A DNA stretch of 64,000 bases from the NCBI GenBank assembly GCA_963704475.1, contig OY969900.1, positions 124,001 to 188,000 on the forward strand. Direction: 5' to 3'. Positions 36,154 to 46,094 of the stretch are shown in pieces. The notes beneath the pieces were generated by a model that searched no databases, was not told where the DNA came from, and was given only the letters and a program-made list of their open reading frames with translations. Numbering within the stretch: position 1 is the first letter of the stretch; every line of letters begins with the position of its first letter. A program made the position numbers and the translations under genes. The stretch comes from UBA9655 sp963704475 (GTDB lineage: Bacteria > Pseudomonadota > Alphaproteobacteria > UBA9655).

Positions 36154-37433
36154 AAGATGCGGCCCGCCTCGCCAGTGTCCTTGACATTTTAGTCCTTCAT
36201 GGGCTTGAGAAAAAACCACTTGATCAGGTCTGTCACACCTATTTTAAAACCCGTCGGTATATTGGCTCAAAAGACAGATCTGCAATATCTTCTTATGTGT
36301 ATGACATCATGCGCCATAGAGCGACCTGTGATTGGTGGGGCTTAGAGCGAGGTCTGTCCCCTCTTTTGATGCCGCCTGTTGATGCCGCCCGCGTGCGTCT
36401 TCTCTCGTATCTCTGGATTTTTGAGAAAACCCCGCGGGATAAAATCGGCATCTTATTTTCAGGTGAAAAATATGCCCCCCCTCGCGTATCTGATAAGGAA
36501 AGAGCCCTCTTTGAAAAAATTCCTGAAGAAAAGACATTGCCTCCCTGGATTGCAGGGGAATTCCCCGAGTGGCTTTTTCCTTTTTTAAAGCGTCGATTTG
36601 GAGACACGTTAAAAGAAGAAATGCAAGCATTGTTGGCCCCAGCTCCCTTAGATTTACGGGTAAATACCCTGAAAGCGACACGGGAAGAAGCGCTTGAGAT
36701 GCTCACGCACACTGGTCTTTCACTTGTCAAAACCTCGCTGTCTCCCTGGGGATTACGTTGTCAGGAGCGGGCGAATATTACGCAAACAAAGGCTTTCACA
36801 GAGGGGCTTATAGAAGTTCAGGATGAAGGCTCACAGCTCATTGCAACGCTCATGGACGCACACCCTGGTCAAGCGATTTTAGATTTATGTGCAGGGGCAG
36901 GGGGGAAAACCCTGGCTCTTGCTGCCCTTCTTCACAACAAAGGCCGAATTGTTGCAACTGATACAGCGCTGTGGCGCTTGAAGCGCACAAAAGAACGGCT
37001 CAAAAGGGCAGGTTCTTTTAATGTAGAACTCCGCGAGATATCCGGATTTCATGACAAGTGGCTTAAACGTCAAACGGCCAGATTTGACAGCGTTCTTGTG
37101 GATGCTCCTTGCTCCGGAAGTGGCACATGGCGCCGCAATCCAGATCAAAAATGGGCCATCACCCTTGAGGGGATTAGAGAAATCGCGACTCTTCAAATCA
37201 ACCTGCTAGATACGGCAGCGCCTCTCGTGAAACCTGAAGGGATTCTTGTGTATGCAACATGCTCGTTGTTATGTGAGGAAAATGAGGATATCGCAGAGGC
37301 TTTTCTAAAAAGCCATCCTACCTTTACCCTTGTCCCCTGTGGCTTAGACGGCGGTGATTTTCTGTCCTTATCACCCCTCAGAAACAAAACGGATGGCTTC
37401 TTTGCAGCGAAATTTAAGAATCTGCCGTCATGA
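36150..37433 (+). CDS. rsmB: RsmB/NOP-family RNA m5C methyltransferase
   Basis: 427 residues. An N-terminal NusB-like helical domain (YFKTRRYIGSKDRSAIS) is followed by a Rossmann methylase with DLCAGAGGKTLALAALL near 247. Both family cysteines are present, DAPCSGSG near 319 and YATCSLL near 368. The family methylates cytosine in rRNA, with position 967 of 16S as the usual target of RsmB, but the exact site cannot be read. Overlaps rlmE by 4 bases. Confidence 0.87.
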   Translation: MKDAARLASVLDILVLHGLEKKPLDQVCHTYFKTRRYIGSKDRSAISSYVYDIMRHRATCDWWGLERGLSPLLMPPVDAARVRLLSYLWIFEKTPRDKIGILFSGEKYAPPRVSDKERALFEKIPEEKTLPPWIAGEFPEWLFPFLKRRFGDTLKEEMQALLAPAPLDLRVNTLKATREEALEMLTHTGLSLVKTSLSPWGLRCQERANITQTKAFTEGLIEVQDEGSQLIATLMDAHPGQAILDLCAGAGGKTLALAALLHNKGRIVATDTALWRLKRTKERLKRAGSFNVELREISGFHDKWLKRQTARFDSVLVDAPCSGSGTWRRNPDQKWAITLEGIREIATLQINLLDTAAPLVKPEGILVYATCSLLCEENEDIAEAFLKSHPTFTLVPCGLDGGDFLSLSPLRNKTDGFFAAKFKNLPS

Positions 37434-37460
37434 TCGAGGAAGCCTATAAAAAACTCGTTC

Positions 37461-37648
37461 ACCTCTCCCCTTGTGGGAGAGGTCGCCGCATCGCGGCGGG
37501 TGAGGGGGAGGGAACAGTATTGCAGAAATAAGAACGGGTACTTCGGTGTTTCTAATTCCTAGATTCTGTAACACTGCAACACCGCTACACTGCTGCCCCT
37601 CACCCGCTCCTCCTTCGGACTCGCGACCTCTCCCACAAGGGGAGAGGT
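37461..37648. repeat. 188-bp composite inverted repeat (family C)
   Basis: Both ends carry the CCTCTCCC hairpin, and just inside lie GCGGGTGAGGGGGA and, inverted, CCCCTCACCCGC. The centre is a non-coding, unrelated sequence. The right half (37596-37650) resembles the DNA inserted in nadK at 46257-46312. No gene is seen between 37434 and 37778. Confidence 0.75.
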
Positions 37649-37778
37649 AAAGGAAATCCTGCGTCATTTTTTATTCATGCCGACTGATTCTAAAAAGGTG
37701 GGACCTCATAACAACGAGACTCTGAAATGAATTTGGGATGACAGATCAAGAAGTAAAGAAAACCTGGGCGTTAGACAA

Positions 37779-37854
37779 TGGCATCCCCGACGGGATTCGA
37801 ACCCGTGTTGCCGCCGTGAAAGGGCGGCGTCCTAGGCCTCTAGACGACGGGGAC
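37779..37854 (-). tRNA. tRNA-Glu (TTC)
   Basis: Minus-strand cloverleaf. The acceptor GTCCCCG pairs with CGGGGAT (first pair G-T), the anticodon loop CTTTCAC carries TTC, the T-arm contains GGTTCGAATCC, the discriminator is G, and CCA is encoded. Confidence 0.96.
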
Positions 37855-38035
37855 ACTTGGCTCTTTACCTACAAGGTCTTTCACGCAAAATCAAGAAAAA
37901 AATGCTTATTAAAAAAATAACAGTGCGCGGTTTTATGCAACTGTCTTGACATGATTAATCCATCTACCGTCTGTCCATAATGTCTACTCTTCCCAGCCTA
38001 GATATCCAAAAAATGCACACCCAAACACGCTTACG

Positions 38036-38319
38036 TTAATGGTTTGGTGCGTGTTCTTGAGAAGGCTTGTGATCTTCTTTGTGATCTTTTTTCTTGTCTT
38101 TCTTTCCTCCTGTTATGATTATTTTCTCTATATTAACAGTTGAATCAAATATGTTTATTGCCCCCTTGGACTTTGTATTGGTCTTGCTTAGGCCGCCCTT
38201 GGATTTAGGCTCGCTGGAGGATTTGGGTTTGTTCTCGCTGGGAGGCTTACTGTAGAGAGTTTCTGTGCCTATTGCCGTAACAACGGCAGAGATGCGATCT
38301 GTAGCGTCTTTTTGTACAT
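38036..38319 (-). pseudogene. Possible small lysine-rich gene with a one-base frameshift
   Basis: On the minus strand AAAAAAGGAAG precedes an ATG at 38319, but the frame closes after 16 codons. Adding one A to the run of five (38313-38309) opens 94 residues: DATDRISAVVTAIGTETLY, a serine/lysine-rich linker, INIFDSTVNIEKIIITGG, then a KKDKKKDHKEDHK tail. The long open second frame suggests a real gene, but no family is recognised. The surrounding region from 37920 to 38590 holds nothing else apart from repeats. Confidence 0.35.
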
Positions 38320-38487
38320 GTTATCTTCCTTTTTTCATGGATTCGGTTGAGTAGCAATTCCTGCTTCAGATGACCATCAGTAGAATCGGAATTTCTCATG
38401 AGGATAGACTACTCGAGGAAGGTCAATATTTCATTAACATGATGAATTTTAAAAGGAAGTCGGAGATATTTGACTTTTTAGTATTGT

Positions 38488-38575
38488 CATTCTGAACTTG
38501 TTTCAGGATCTCGTTGTCATAAGATGCTGAATGATCTCGGATCAAGTCCGGTACTCAAAGATTCGGGATGACAAA
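38488..38575. repeat. Palindromic intergenic repeats
   Basis: GTCATTCTGAACTTGTTTCAGGA and GATCTCGGATCAAGTCCGG...GATTCGGGATGACA are two members of the GTCATCC-type family in tandem. Confidence 0.7.
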
Positions 38576-38593
38576 AAGACAGTTGTCTAATCA

Positions 38594-38806
38594 CTAACCT
38601 CTCAACACCAAAAACGCTACAATCCACAGAAGACTCGCCAGTAAAGACGTAATCAGAAATTTAAGGCCAATATGAGGCGTACTCGGCGCACTTGTGGCAT
38701 GGCCTGGTTCAACTTTTTCTTCGATTCGCACCCCCCAAGGCAGCACGAGGAAAAGCACCACAACCCATATCATGACATAAATAAGAACGCCGATTGAGAA
38801 GGTCAC
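38594..38806 (-). CDS. DUF1467-family small membrane protein
   Basis: 70 residues with two membrane helices (about 7-25 and 48-68) and the conserved VLPWGVRIEE after the first helix. The family is common in alphaproteobacteria and its function is unknown. It begins 7 bp after ettA and probably shares its transcript. Confidence 0.88.
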   Translation of the reverse strand: MTFSIGVLIYVMIWVVVLFLVLPWGVRIEEKVEPGHATSAPSTPHIGLKFLITSLLASLLWIVAFLVLRG

Positions 38807-38813
38807 TTACCGT

Positions 38814-40501
<1,688 letters not shown>

Positions 40502-40502
<1 letters not shown>

Positions 40503-40765
40503 TTACTCTTCGCCTTTCAAGTTCTGGGGTCGTTGCCCATCAGGATTCGCCCTCTGTCACGTATAATACCATTTCGCATTCAATAGGTGGATATTCTGGA
40601 TTGCTTCGCTTCGCTCGCAATGACGGAAATTGGCGTCATTGCGAGGAGTCGAAGGCGACGAAGCAACCCAGTTTTGTCTGCCACTTGATTGATAAGTGGT
40701 ATAAGAATACGCTCATCGGTCTCACCACTCGGGCGCCTACCCGGCTCCTTGAAATGCTTTGAGTA
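40502..40765. repeat. Dispersed repeat B, copy 2, split by the miniature element
   Basis: Inverted relative to the copy in pth. The two flanks (40502-40566 and 40702-40765) match the two halves of that copy. The miniature element at 40567-40701 sits where the pth copy has its 7-base palindrome loop. Confidence 0.85.
40567..40701. mobile_element. Miniature inverted-repeat element, copy 2
   Basis: Same length and near-identical sequence to 22816-22950 (T instead of C in GAGTCGAAGG). Ends in TA on both sides. Its insertion into repeat B, compared with the unfilled copy in pth, supports TA-targeted mobility. Confidence 0.85.
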
Positions 40766-40831
40766 CACTCTTCGCCTTTCAAACTTACCCTTCATGGTGA
40801 AAAAATAGGCCAGTCAATGGTGCAGAATGAC

Positions 40832-40907
40832 TGGTGGGCCCGGCAGGATTCGAACCTGCGACAGCTCCGTTATGAGCGGAGAGTTCTGACCACTGAACTA
40901 CAGGCCC
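40832..40907 (-). tRNA. tRNA with CAT anticodon, probably tRNA-Ile2
   Basis: Minus-strand cloverleaf with acceptor GGGCCTG/CGGGCCC, anticodon loop CTCATAA, T-arm GGTTCGAATCC and encoded CCA. The acceptor and D-loop (AGTGGTCAGA) resemble the isoleucine tRNA whose C34 is changed to lysidine rather than elongator or initiator methionine tRNA. The identity is inferred. Confidence 0.85.
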
Positions 40908-40921
40908 TTAATAATCCTCCA

Positions 40922-40949
40922 AACATACTGAAAATTCAAAGAGGGTCAA
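40922..40949 (-). promoter_or_regulatory. Promoter for the CAT-anticodon tRNA
   Basis: Minus strand TTGACC (40949-40944), 16 bp, TATGTT (40927-40922), about 15 bp before the tRNA. Confidence 0.6.
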
Positions 40950-41037
40950 TCAGAAAAGCGATATGGGCAATTAGAAAATTTGCATTAATCAGAAATATGT
41001 GAGAGAATGATAAATGTAAAAAGGGGAGGTATACATA

Positions 41038-41277
41038 ATGCTTACAGATACGAAAACATCTAATATTTTTAAAGATCTTGAAAATATTTATTTATTAGCA
41101 ATAGAAAAAGGAAATTTTACGGCTGCTTTAAAAGCCAAAGAATTGTTGGGTCGATCGCATGGCCTTTTTTCTGCCACTTCTCTCAAGAAAAACCTCTCCT
41201 TGGAGAGCCTTTCAGACGAAGAGCTCGACTCTTTCATTCAAGAGGTTGAGAGAAAAATAAAGGAAGAGGGGGGATAG
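41038..41277 (+). CDS. Small protein of unknown function
   Basis: 79 residues. A strong ribosome site GGGGAGG precedes the ATG. Predicted all-helical and acidic at the C-terminus, with a central NFTAALKAKELLGRSHGLF that faintly resembles helix pairs in small phage terminase-like or repeat-scaffold proteins. No confident family. It stands alone. Confidence 0.6.
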   Translation: MLTDTKTSNIFKDLENIYLLAIEKGNFTAALKAKELLGRSHGLFSATSLKKNLSLESLSDEELDSFIQEVERKIKEEGG

Positions 41278-41407
41278 GCATTCAACATTACCTTAGCATA
41301 CTGTTGCATTTCGTACGTGAGGTTAGGGTGAGGGATGTTCTATTGTAAACAGAAATCAGAATAGCTATATATTATGTGAACTCATTTTTTTTGAGAAGGT
41401 TAATATT

Positions 41408-41968
41408 ATGAATATGAAACGTATTTTATTTTTAGGGGCCACAACTTCTCTTGTGACTTTAAGTCTCTCTTGCCACCTTTATGCAATGGACGCTCCGGGG
41501 GGGAATGAAGGTCCCCCCCCTGCTCATACTGCTGTTCGTCCTGCTAATCTTCTTGCTGATAATGGTGTTCCTCCTGATCCTGCTCTTGATGATGCTGTGC
41601 GCGCTGCTGGTCCTGCTACTGCTGATCTTACTGCTGCTCTAGCTGCTATTAATACGGTTCTCGACAGTCCTCTTGATCCTACTCTTGCTAATGCTGCTCG
41701 TACTGTTGAAGAAGCTCAGTGTGCTCTTGATGCTCTTGATGCTCTTGTTGCTCTTAATCCTCTTGAAGAGCCTGCTAAAAAACTTCATGAGGCTGTTGCT
41801 CGTGCTTCTCATGTTGCTACTCTTCGTGCTCATAATGGTGTTCCTCCTGATCCTGCTCTTGATGATGCTCTTCGTAAGGCTGCTGATATTCTTCCTCTTA
41901 TTGAGCGTAAACTTAATGATTTTGCTGCTACTCGTGCTTATATTGCTGCTAAAGGTAGACCATTATAA
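41408..41968 (+). CDS. Secreted alanine-rich protein with internal repeat and skewed codons
   Basis: 186 residues with a signal peptide (KRILFLGATTSLVTLSLSC, cleavage near HLYA). The mature part is very rich in alanine, aspartate, proline and leucine and should be mostly helical. A 38-bp perfect direct repeat (41559-41596 and 41832-41869) encodes NGVPPDPALDDA twice. Almost every codon after about 41520 ends in T, unlike the neighbouring genes. No family recognised. Likely exported, with an expanded low-complexity domain. Confidence 0.7.
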   Translation: MNMKRILFLGATTSLVTLSLSCHLYAMDAPGGNEGPPPAHTAVRPANLLADNGVPPDPALDDAVRAAGPATADLTAALAAINTVLDSPLDPTLANAARTVEEAQCALDALDALVALNPLEEPAKKLHEAVARASHVATLRAHNGVPPDPALDDALRKAADILPLIERKLNDFAATRAYIAAKGRPL

Positions 41969-42210
41969 GAGCGGCGGTATTCTTCATTACGTCAGCCAGC
42001 ATTTGGCAAGGAAGCGTTAGCCGTTGAGGGGATATTTTTCCCCCGAAAAGGAATTGACCGCCTCTCTGAACTGTATCTGTAAGGTAGATGACTATTAGCG
42101 TCATGTATGGACCTGGCGAGAATTTACTACTTTATAGGCACTGTTCGGATAGGCATTCTTTTCTTTCTGGGTTCGTTTCCTCTTCTTTCTGGGGTATTTC
42201 CACTTTCCTG
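41969..42210. other. Intergenic, no gene seen
   Basis: Between the alanine-rich gene and the tRNA-Leu promoter. A short inverted stretch near 42025 (GAGGGGATATTTTTCCCCCG) could be a hairpin. Otherwise unremarkable. Confidence 0.4.
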
Positions 42211-42238
42211 TTGACGAAGAAGACCGTGTTGCTATGAT
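42211..42238 (+). promoter_or_regulatory. Promoter for tRNA-Leu
   Basis: TTGACG (42211-42216), 16 bp, TATGAT (42233-42238), 13 bp before the tRNA 5' end. Confidence 0.75.
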
Positions 42239-42251
42239 ACGCGCACATAGG

Positions 42252-42338
42252 GCCCCTGTGGCGGAATTGGTAGACGCGGCAGACTCAAAATCTGTTATCT
42301 GTGAGGATGTGGGAGTTCGACTCTCCCCGGGGGCACCA
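42252..42338 (+). tRNA. tRNA-Leu (CAA)
   Basis: 87-base type II tRNA with a long variable arm. The acceptor GCCCCTG pairs with CGGGGGC, the anticodon loop CTCAAAA carries CAA, the T-arm contains GTTCGACTC, and ACCA is encoded. Confidence 0.95.
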
Positions 42339-42394
42339 GAGATTTCCTTTGTTTTTTACGCTCTGTCGAGTAACATCAAAAAGTAAAAAATAAA

Positions 42395-42964
42395 ATTTTC
42401 GCCATTTTTGTTGGAGGCAAGACGAGAAGCGGTGTTCAAGGCAAAACGGATCAAGTGCCAGTCATTATTGTGGTCGAGATTCGTCGTCGAGAAATTCGCG
42501 ATCACAACACTAATAAAGTTATTAAACGCCCCCTTGCTGGTCGCATAAGGTTGCAAAAACTACCTAATAAAACGGCGACTGCTGTTGATAAATTCGCAAG
42601 GGATTGCATCCCACCTGGCACTATCATTGCGAGTGATGATGGCACTGAATTCACAAATTTGCTCAATTTTGGCTATGACCATCGGCCAGTTCCAATGCGT
42701 GGAGATCGCGTCAAGATGGACAGCTCTTTACCCATGATCAGCAGGGTCACTGCTAATTTGAAAACATGGATCGATGGTACATTTCATGGTGCTGGGAAGT
42801 ATCATCTTCAAACTTATTTGAACGAATTCATCTACAGATTTAATCTCCGATTCTTCCGCGCCGAGTCATTTCAGACCTTACTAGGACTTGGGACTCTTCG
42901 CGCTGGGTTAACTTACCGAGAAGTTTACGATGTTGCACGCCGAGAAAATCCGGCAAACCCTTAG
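42395..42964 (+). pseudogene. IS1595-family (ISXO2-like) transposase remnant
   Basis: The frame is open from about 42395 with no start. GGKTRSGVQGKTDQVPVIIVVE matches the middle of ISXO2-like transposases. ASDDGTEFTNLL supplies the second aspartate. LKTWIDGTFHGAGKYHLQTYLNEFIYRFN is the conserved end. The zinc-finger N-terminus and first catalytic residues are missing, so it is inactive. It differs strongly from the complete IS1595 copy at 54082, so it comes from another element. It begins about 55 bp after tRNA-Leu. Confidence 0.8.
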
Positions 42965-43095
42965 CATTCTACCGAACCCCGATAGGGAGTAAGACTGAGC
43001 ATTGCATTCCCATTATTAAATATATATTATGCAATAATTCTTGCAATTTCAAAAATGAATATTATATATATTATTGTTAGATTTACATTAGAGTA

Positions 43096-43587
43096 ATGAT
43101 TATGAATACGAAATTAACGAAAATCCTTTTAATGAGTGTAAGCATTCTTTTCCTTGTAACTCAGCAAGTGGTTCTTGCTGGGGGGGTCAGAGTCGATATC
43201 CATGAAGAAGAGGGAGTTCGGCTCTCTCCTCAAATGCGCCTCGCCATCTCTATCTATCAGAGTGATCCAGATGGGAATCCGGGGTATACTGAAAACCATA
43301 CATTTTCGTTGAACAGCGAGAGGGAGATAACTTTTGACCCCACACTCCGTTTTTATCCTGAACATGCTGGTCCCAGTTACTTGCATGTAGTGTTGTTTAC
43401 GTTTCAGTTAGTGGACTTCGATGGAAAAACCCAGTCAACTCCTTGTTACTGGGATCTGGTTTGGGTTGGCGATGACTTGAGAGATGAGCAGATGCACGTA
43501 AATATCACTGTCGTGCCTAAAAAAAAGAGATTCAATTTTTATGGTTTTGTTCATCGTGATCTGCCTTTTTCTCTTCAAGGTCGTTGA
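43096..43587 (+). CDS. Secreted protein of unknown function
   Basis: 163 residues. Residues 1-28 form a signal peptide (KLTKILLMSVSILFLVTQQVVLA). The mature 135 residues are mostly beta with alternating hydrophobics (VRVDIHEEE, YLHVVLFTFQLVDF, MHVNITVVPKKK) and a single cysteine. No family recognised. An alternative start is ATG 43102. The ribosome site is weak. Confidence 0.65.
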   Translation: MIMNTKLTKILLMSVSILFLVTQQVVLAGGVRVDIHEEEGVRLSPQMRLAISIYQSDPDGNPGYTENHTFSLNSEREITFDPTLRFYPEHAGPSYLHVVLFTFQLVDFDGKTQSTPCYWDLVWVGDDLRDEQMHVNITVVPKKKRFNFYGFVHRDLPFSLQGR

Positions 43588-43780
43588 GGGAACGAATGGT
43601 CTAAAACTCAGTCATGAGTTCACTTGTATAGCGGTAGAGAGTTTGATGTTGCTCCGTTTGCGTCGAGGTTGGGAAGTTGTTTAGATGCTGCACGTCAAGA
43701 TGCACGTCAAGAAAATTTGACAAAACCTTAAAATTGTACCTCAATCGGATAGGCAGGGAAATTTTGTTAGGAGGGTTGAG

Positions 43781-44437
43781 ATGATGTATGAAGCTTATCT
43801 ATCTGGTCTTATTTTTCTTGTGTCTTTTCAAGTTCTGAGCGTTATTTCTCCTGGCCCTACGATGGCCCTCATTATTCGCAATAGCGTATATGATCGTTTC
43901 AAAGGGATTCAAACAGCTCTAGGCGCTTCCTTGAGTAGTTTTTTTGTGAAAGCCTGCGCTATTCTGGGAATGGTCGTCATTATACAAGAAACGCCTTTGT
44001 TTTTCTCTTTCATTAAAATTGCAGGAGGAGGATATTTATTAGTTTTTGGGGCATTATCTTTTAAAAAATCCTTTTCTGAGTTTAAACACTTTAAATCTCC
44101 TGCATCTAATTTTTTAAAGAAACATCCTCAACAATTAAAAGGTATTAATTCTCCACTATTATCTGGTTTTTTACTGAATACTGTTAATCCTTTAAATGGA
44201 ATTCAATTTCTCATTATTTATTCAACTGTTATTAACTCAGTGATGCCTATATTGCTGCAATTGTCTTATGTTATTATTCTCTCTTTGATCTCACTTCTCA
44301 TGCTTGCAGTGCTCGCTTTCTTTTTTTCAACGGCGAGAGTGCAAGATCGTTTAGAAAAATGGAGTTTTTTATTAAACTTTTTTACGGGTTGCATTATGAT
44401 TTACTGGGGAATTAAAGTGTTATGTGTGACGTTATAA
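43781..44437 (+). CDS. LysE-family transporter
   Basis: 218 residues, about six membrane helices, with VISPGPTMALIIRNSVYDRFKGIQ at residues 22-45, the LysE/RhtB signature, and a middle SGFLLNTVNPLNGIQFLI. AGGAGGG precedes the ATG pair at 43781. A second, diverged relative of the exporter at 24667. Substrate unknown. Confidence 0.85.
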   Translation: MMYEAYLSGLIFLVSFQVLSVISPGPTMALIIRNSVYDRFKGIQTALGASLSSFFVKACAILGMVVIIQETPLFFSFIKIAGGGYLLVFGALSFKKSFSEFKHFKSPASNFLKKHPQQLKGINSPLLSGFLLNTVNPLNGIQFLIIYSTVINSVMPILLQLSYVIILSLISLLMLAVLAFFFSTARVQDRLEKWSFLLNFFTGCIMIYWGIKVLCVTL

Positions 44438-44610
44438 GTATATTGGTGCGCATTAACCTGATTCTCATAAACAGTCTTGCTGAAAAATTGCGCTATTATG
44501 GCCATGGAGAGGGTCAAAAGGGCCGAGCTCTGATTTTTTCTTTTTCGGAGAGAAACTTAGGAGTCTAAGGTATACGAAGGCATAGTGCAGCCCTCCAATT
44601 GCAAATGATG

Positions 44611-45882
44611 CTACTTTTTAACCTGTTTTCCTCTTAATTTCTGCCAATACGCAAGGCGTTTTTGGATCTCTCTTTCAAACCCTCGTTCTACAGGTTGATA
44701 GAAGGTCTTACGGTTCATTTTCTCTGGAAAGTAGGATTGCCCTGAAAAACCTTCCGCGGTATCGTGGTCGTAAATATACCCTTGGCCATATCCTTCCTTT
44801 TTCATCAATGTTGTCGGGGCGTTAAGGATATGTTTGGGGGGCATCAAAGAGCCGGAAGTACGCGCCTCTTTAAGAGCCTGAGGATACGCTTGATAGAGAG
44901 CATTAGACTTAGGCGCTGTTGCAAGATAAACCAACACTTGAACAATAGCTAAGTCTCCTTCGGGGGATCCTAAACGCTCGTAAGCCTCTATCCCTGCAAG
45001 GGCTTGGATCAGAGCTTGTGGATCGGCAAGACCAATATCTTCCGTTGCAAACCGAATTAAGCGCCGTCCGATGTAAAGGGGATCCTCTCCTCCCTCTATC
45101 ATACGCGCAAACCAATACAAGGCTGCGTCCACGTCAGAGCCCCGTAAGGATTTGTGAAGGGCGCTGATGAGGTTATAATGTCCTTCTTGGGCCTTGTCAT
45201 AAAGAGGAGCCCTTTTTGTCACAAAATCAGCAAGCTCAAGAGGCTCAAGCGGGTTTTGTAATTTTTCTTCTGCAATGACCTCAATAAGATTTAAAAACGC
45301 ACGCGCATCTCCATCTGCCATTTCGATCAGGAGGCTTTTTGCGTCAGGGGTTAGAGGTATGGGGTTTTCGAGATATGTTTCAGCGCGCTCATATATTTTT
45401 TCCAGATCATCTCGTGAAAGACGATTGAGGGTAAAAACCTGACATCGTGATAAAAGAGCGCTATTAAGCTCAAAAGAAGGATTTTCTGTGGTAGCTCCTA
45501 CAAGGGTAATGATGCCTTTTTCCACATAAGGCAAAAAACTATCTTGTTGGGCGCGATTAAACCGATGAATTTCATCAACGAAGAGAAGAGTAGGGTTTCC
45601 TTGGTCAAAGGTTTTTTTGGCTTCCTGAAAAACTTTTCGTAAATCAGCAACACCTGAAAAAATAGCCGAAAGAGAGACAAAGGGGATGTCACAGGCTGCA
45701 GCTAAAATATGAGCAAGAGTTGTTTTCCCCGTTCCAGGTGGTCCCCAAAAAATCATGGAGTGAAGATGTTTTTTCTCAGCCATGCGAGAGAGGGGCTTAC
45801 CCGGTCCAAGTAAATGACGTTGCCCGATAATTTCGTCAAGATTATGCGGGCGCAATTTCTCAGCAAGAGGAACTTTATTCAT
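44611..45882 (-). CDS. rarA: Replication-associated recombination protein A (MgsA)
   Basis: 423 residues. A clamp-loader-like AAA+ ATPase acting at stalled replication forks. Walker A GPPGTGKTT is at 47-55, Walker B LLFVDEIHRFN near 100, then GATTENPSFELNSALLSRC. The C-terminal helical region has LRGSDVDAALYWFARM and EDIGLADP, diagnostic for the family. Confidence 0.97.
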   Translation of the reverse strand: MNKVPLAEKLRPHNLDEIIGQRHLLGPGKPLSRMAEKKHLHSMIFWGPPGTGKTTLAHILAAACDIPFVSLSAIFSGVADLRKVFQEAKKTFDQGNPTLLFVDEIHRFNRAQQDSFLPYVEKGIITLVGATTENPSFELNSALLSRCQVFTLNRLSRDDLEKIYERAETYLENPIPLTPDAKSLLIEMADGDARAFLNLIEVIAEEKLQNPLEPLELADFVTKRAPLYDKAQEGHYNLISALHKSLRGSDVDAALYWFARMIEGGEDPLYIGRRLIRFATEDIGLADPQALIQALAGIEAYERLGSPEGDLAIVQVLVYLATAPKSNALYQAYPQALKEARTSGSLMPPKHILNAPTTLMKKEGYGQGYIYDHDTAEGFSGQSYFPEKMNRKTFYQPVERGFEREIQKRLAYWQKLRGKQVKK

Positions 45883-46094
45883 CTTTTGAGATATGCCATA
45901 TCTATCATTTTCGGGAAAGATACTTCTGAACCCCCCATGGGATTCTTTGGATCTTTTGCAATTAGCTCATCCAAATTCAGGTTAATTTACCGCATTGACT
46001 CTGAGGAAGCTAAAAAATACAGCTGGGGAGTACACAAGAATGATGTTTTGTGTGTCTTCCCCTAAAGAACGTTTTGAGATAAAGTTACCTACAG

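Noticed and set aside
41673..42020. A 115-codon leucine-rich frame overlapping the alanine-rich gene
   Set aside because: It arises from the CTT/TGC periodicity of the skewed codons in another frame, with no signal or ribosome site.
44453..44569. A 38-codon frame between lysE and rarA
   Set aside because: No recognisable family and no ribosome site. Possibly a fossil but unsupported.
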